Part shown: piece after piece, positions 40,969 through 41,156 of the stretch | Layout: every line of letters begins with the position of its first letter | How positions within the stretch are numbered: position 1 is the first letter of the stretch | Source: Oscillospiraceae bacterium | GTDB taxonomy: Bacteria > Bacillota > Clostridia > Oscillospirales > Oscillospiraceae | DNA: 41,156 bases | Direction of reading: 5' to 3' | NCBI GenBank assembly: GCA_017622295.1 | Contig: JAGARK010000044.1 | Location: 1 to 41,156 of the forward strand | Program-made: the position numbers and the translations under genes | The notes under the pieces: generated by a model | What the model saw: only the letters and a program-made list of their open reading frames with translations | The model's database searches: none | What the model was told of the DNA's origin: nothing

Positions 40969-41051
40969 AGTCGTTCTCTCTTTCTTTTTTCTGCATTCTA
41001 TCAATCCCATGTTGTGGTTATCGGCTTTAGTAAGCAAACCACAAAATATAG

Positions 41052-41156
41052 TTATCGGGCGACAGCAACCAATAAGCGGTCAAAAATACCGCCATGGAAA
41101 GATCTGCGGTTGAAGCGGTAGCAGAACTCGCTGAGATACATTTGCAGATGCTTGGT
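41052..41156 (-). pseudogene. C-terminal fragment of an IS1595/ISXO2-type transposase (cut by window edge)
   Basis: The last 34 codons on the minus strand read TKHLQMYLSEFCYRFNRRSF and then HGGIFDRLLVAVAR before a stop codon at 41054-41052. The HLQxYLxEFxxRFNRR pattern followed by FDRLL is, as I recognise it, the C-terminus of DDE-type transposases of the IS1595 group. The start is outside the window, so it may be an intact gene rather than a broken one. The terminal inverted repeat of the element should lie between here and the PlsC-like start; I cannot define it. Confidence 0.6.

Overview
This window is bacterial chromosome from a low-redundancy Firmicutes genome. It is most likely from the Clostridia, and probably from the Oscillospiraceae/Ruminococcaceae side. 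The supporting signs are the housekeeping gene order (dprA-topA-trmFO-plsX-rnc and smc-ftsY), near-consensus sigma-A promoters, AGGAGG-type ribosome binding sites, a NadD-YqeK fusion, a DUF3793 gene, a FeoB-associated cysteine-rich peptide, and a dispersed GTCATTGCG palindromic repeat that I associate with that family. This assignment rests on recognition, not on a database search. Almost all genes lie on the minus strand, so the text below follows minus-strand transcription from right to left.

Right end (about 36.2-41.2 kb). A fragment of an IS1595-type transposase is cut by the window edge, next to a PlsC-like acyltransferase gene. Then comes an iron-response module. feoA, feoB and a 57-residue cysteine-rich feoB partner are transcribed leftward. 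A DUF3793 gene and a flavodoxin gene are transcribed rightward. The two arms share a divergent control region in which the two promoters are near mirror images. Six copies of an 18-bp palindrome, GRTTAG-N6-CTAACC, sit at or just after the two start sites and again between feoA and feoB.

Purine section (about 32.3-36.2 kb). Adenine deaminase (the third plus-strand gene) converges on an xdhC-family gene. Upstream of xdhC is an unusual fusion of a calcineurin-like phosphoesterase with a THEP1-like P-loop NTPase. No molybdenum hydroxylase is encoded in the window.

Housekeeping blocks. A TrmH-type rRNA methyltransferase gene and a mobile-looking palindromic repeat precede the dprA-topA-trmFO-plsX-rnc operon, which ends in a strong terminator. 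The second block is smc-ftsY-rdgB-yhbY-nadD/yqeK-rsfS-leuS, followed by rpsU with its own consensus promoter.

Cassette between the blocks (about 10.1-24.6 kb). rnc and smc are neighbours in many Firmicutes. Here they are separated by a 14-kb surface polysaccharide locus and an N-acetylhexosamine kinase-like gene. The locus has one promoter and one terminator. It encodes a membrane priming sugar-phosphate transferase, four GT4 glycosyltransferases, a Wzy-like polymerase, a Wzx-like flippase, a full CapE/CapF/CapG set for UDP-N-acetyl-L-fucosamine, and a PglD-like acetyltransferase. Together these can build and export a Wzy-type polymer or glycan containing L-FucNAc. No chain-length or tyrosine-kinase genes are present.
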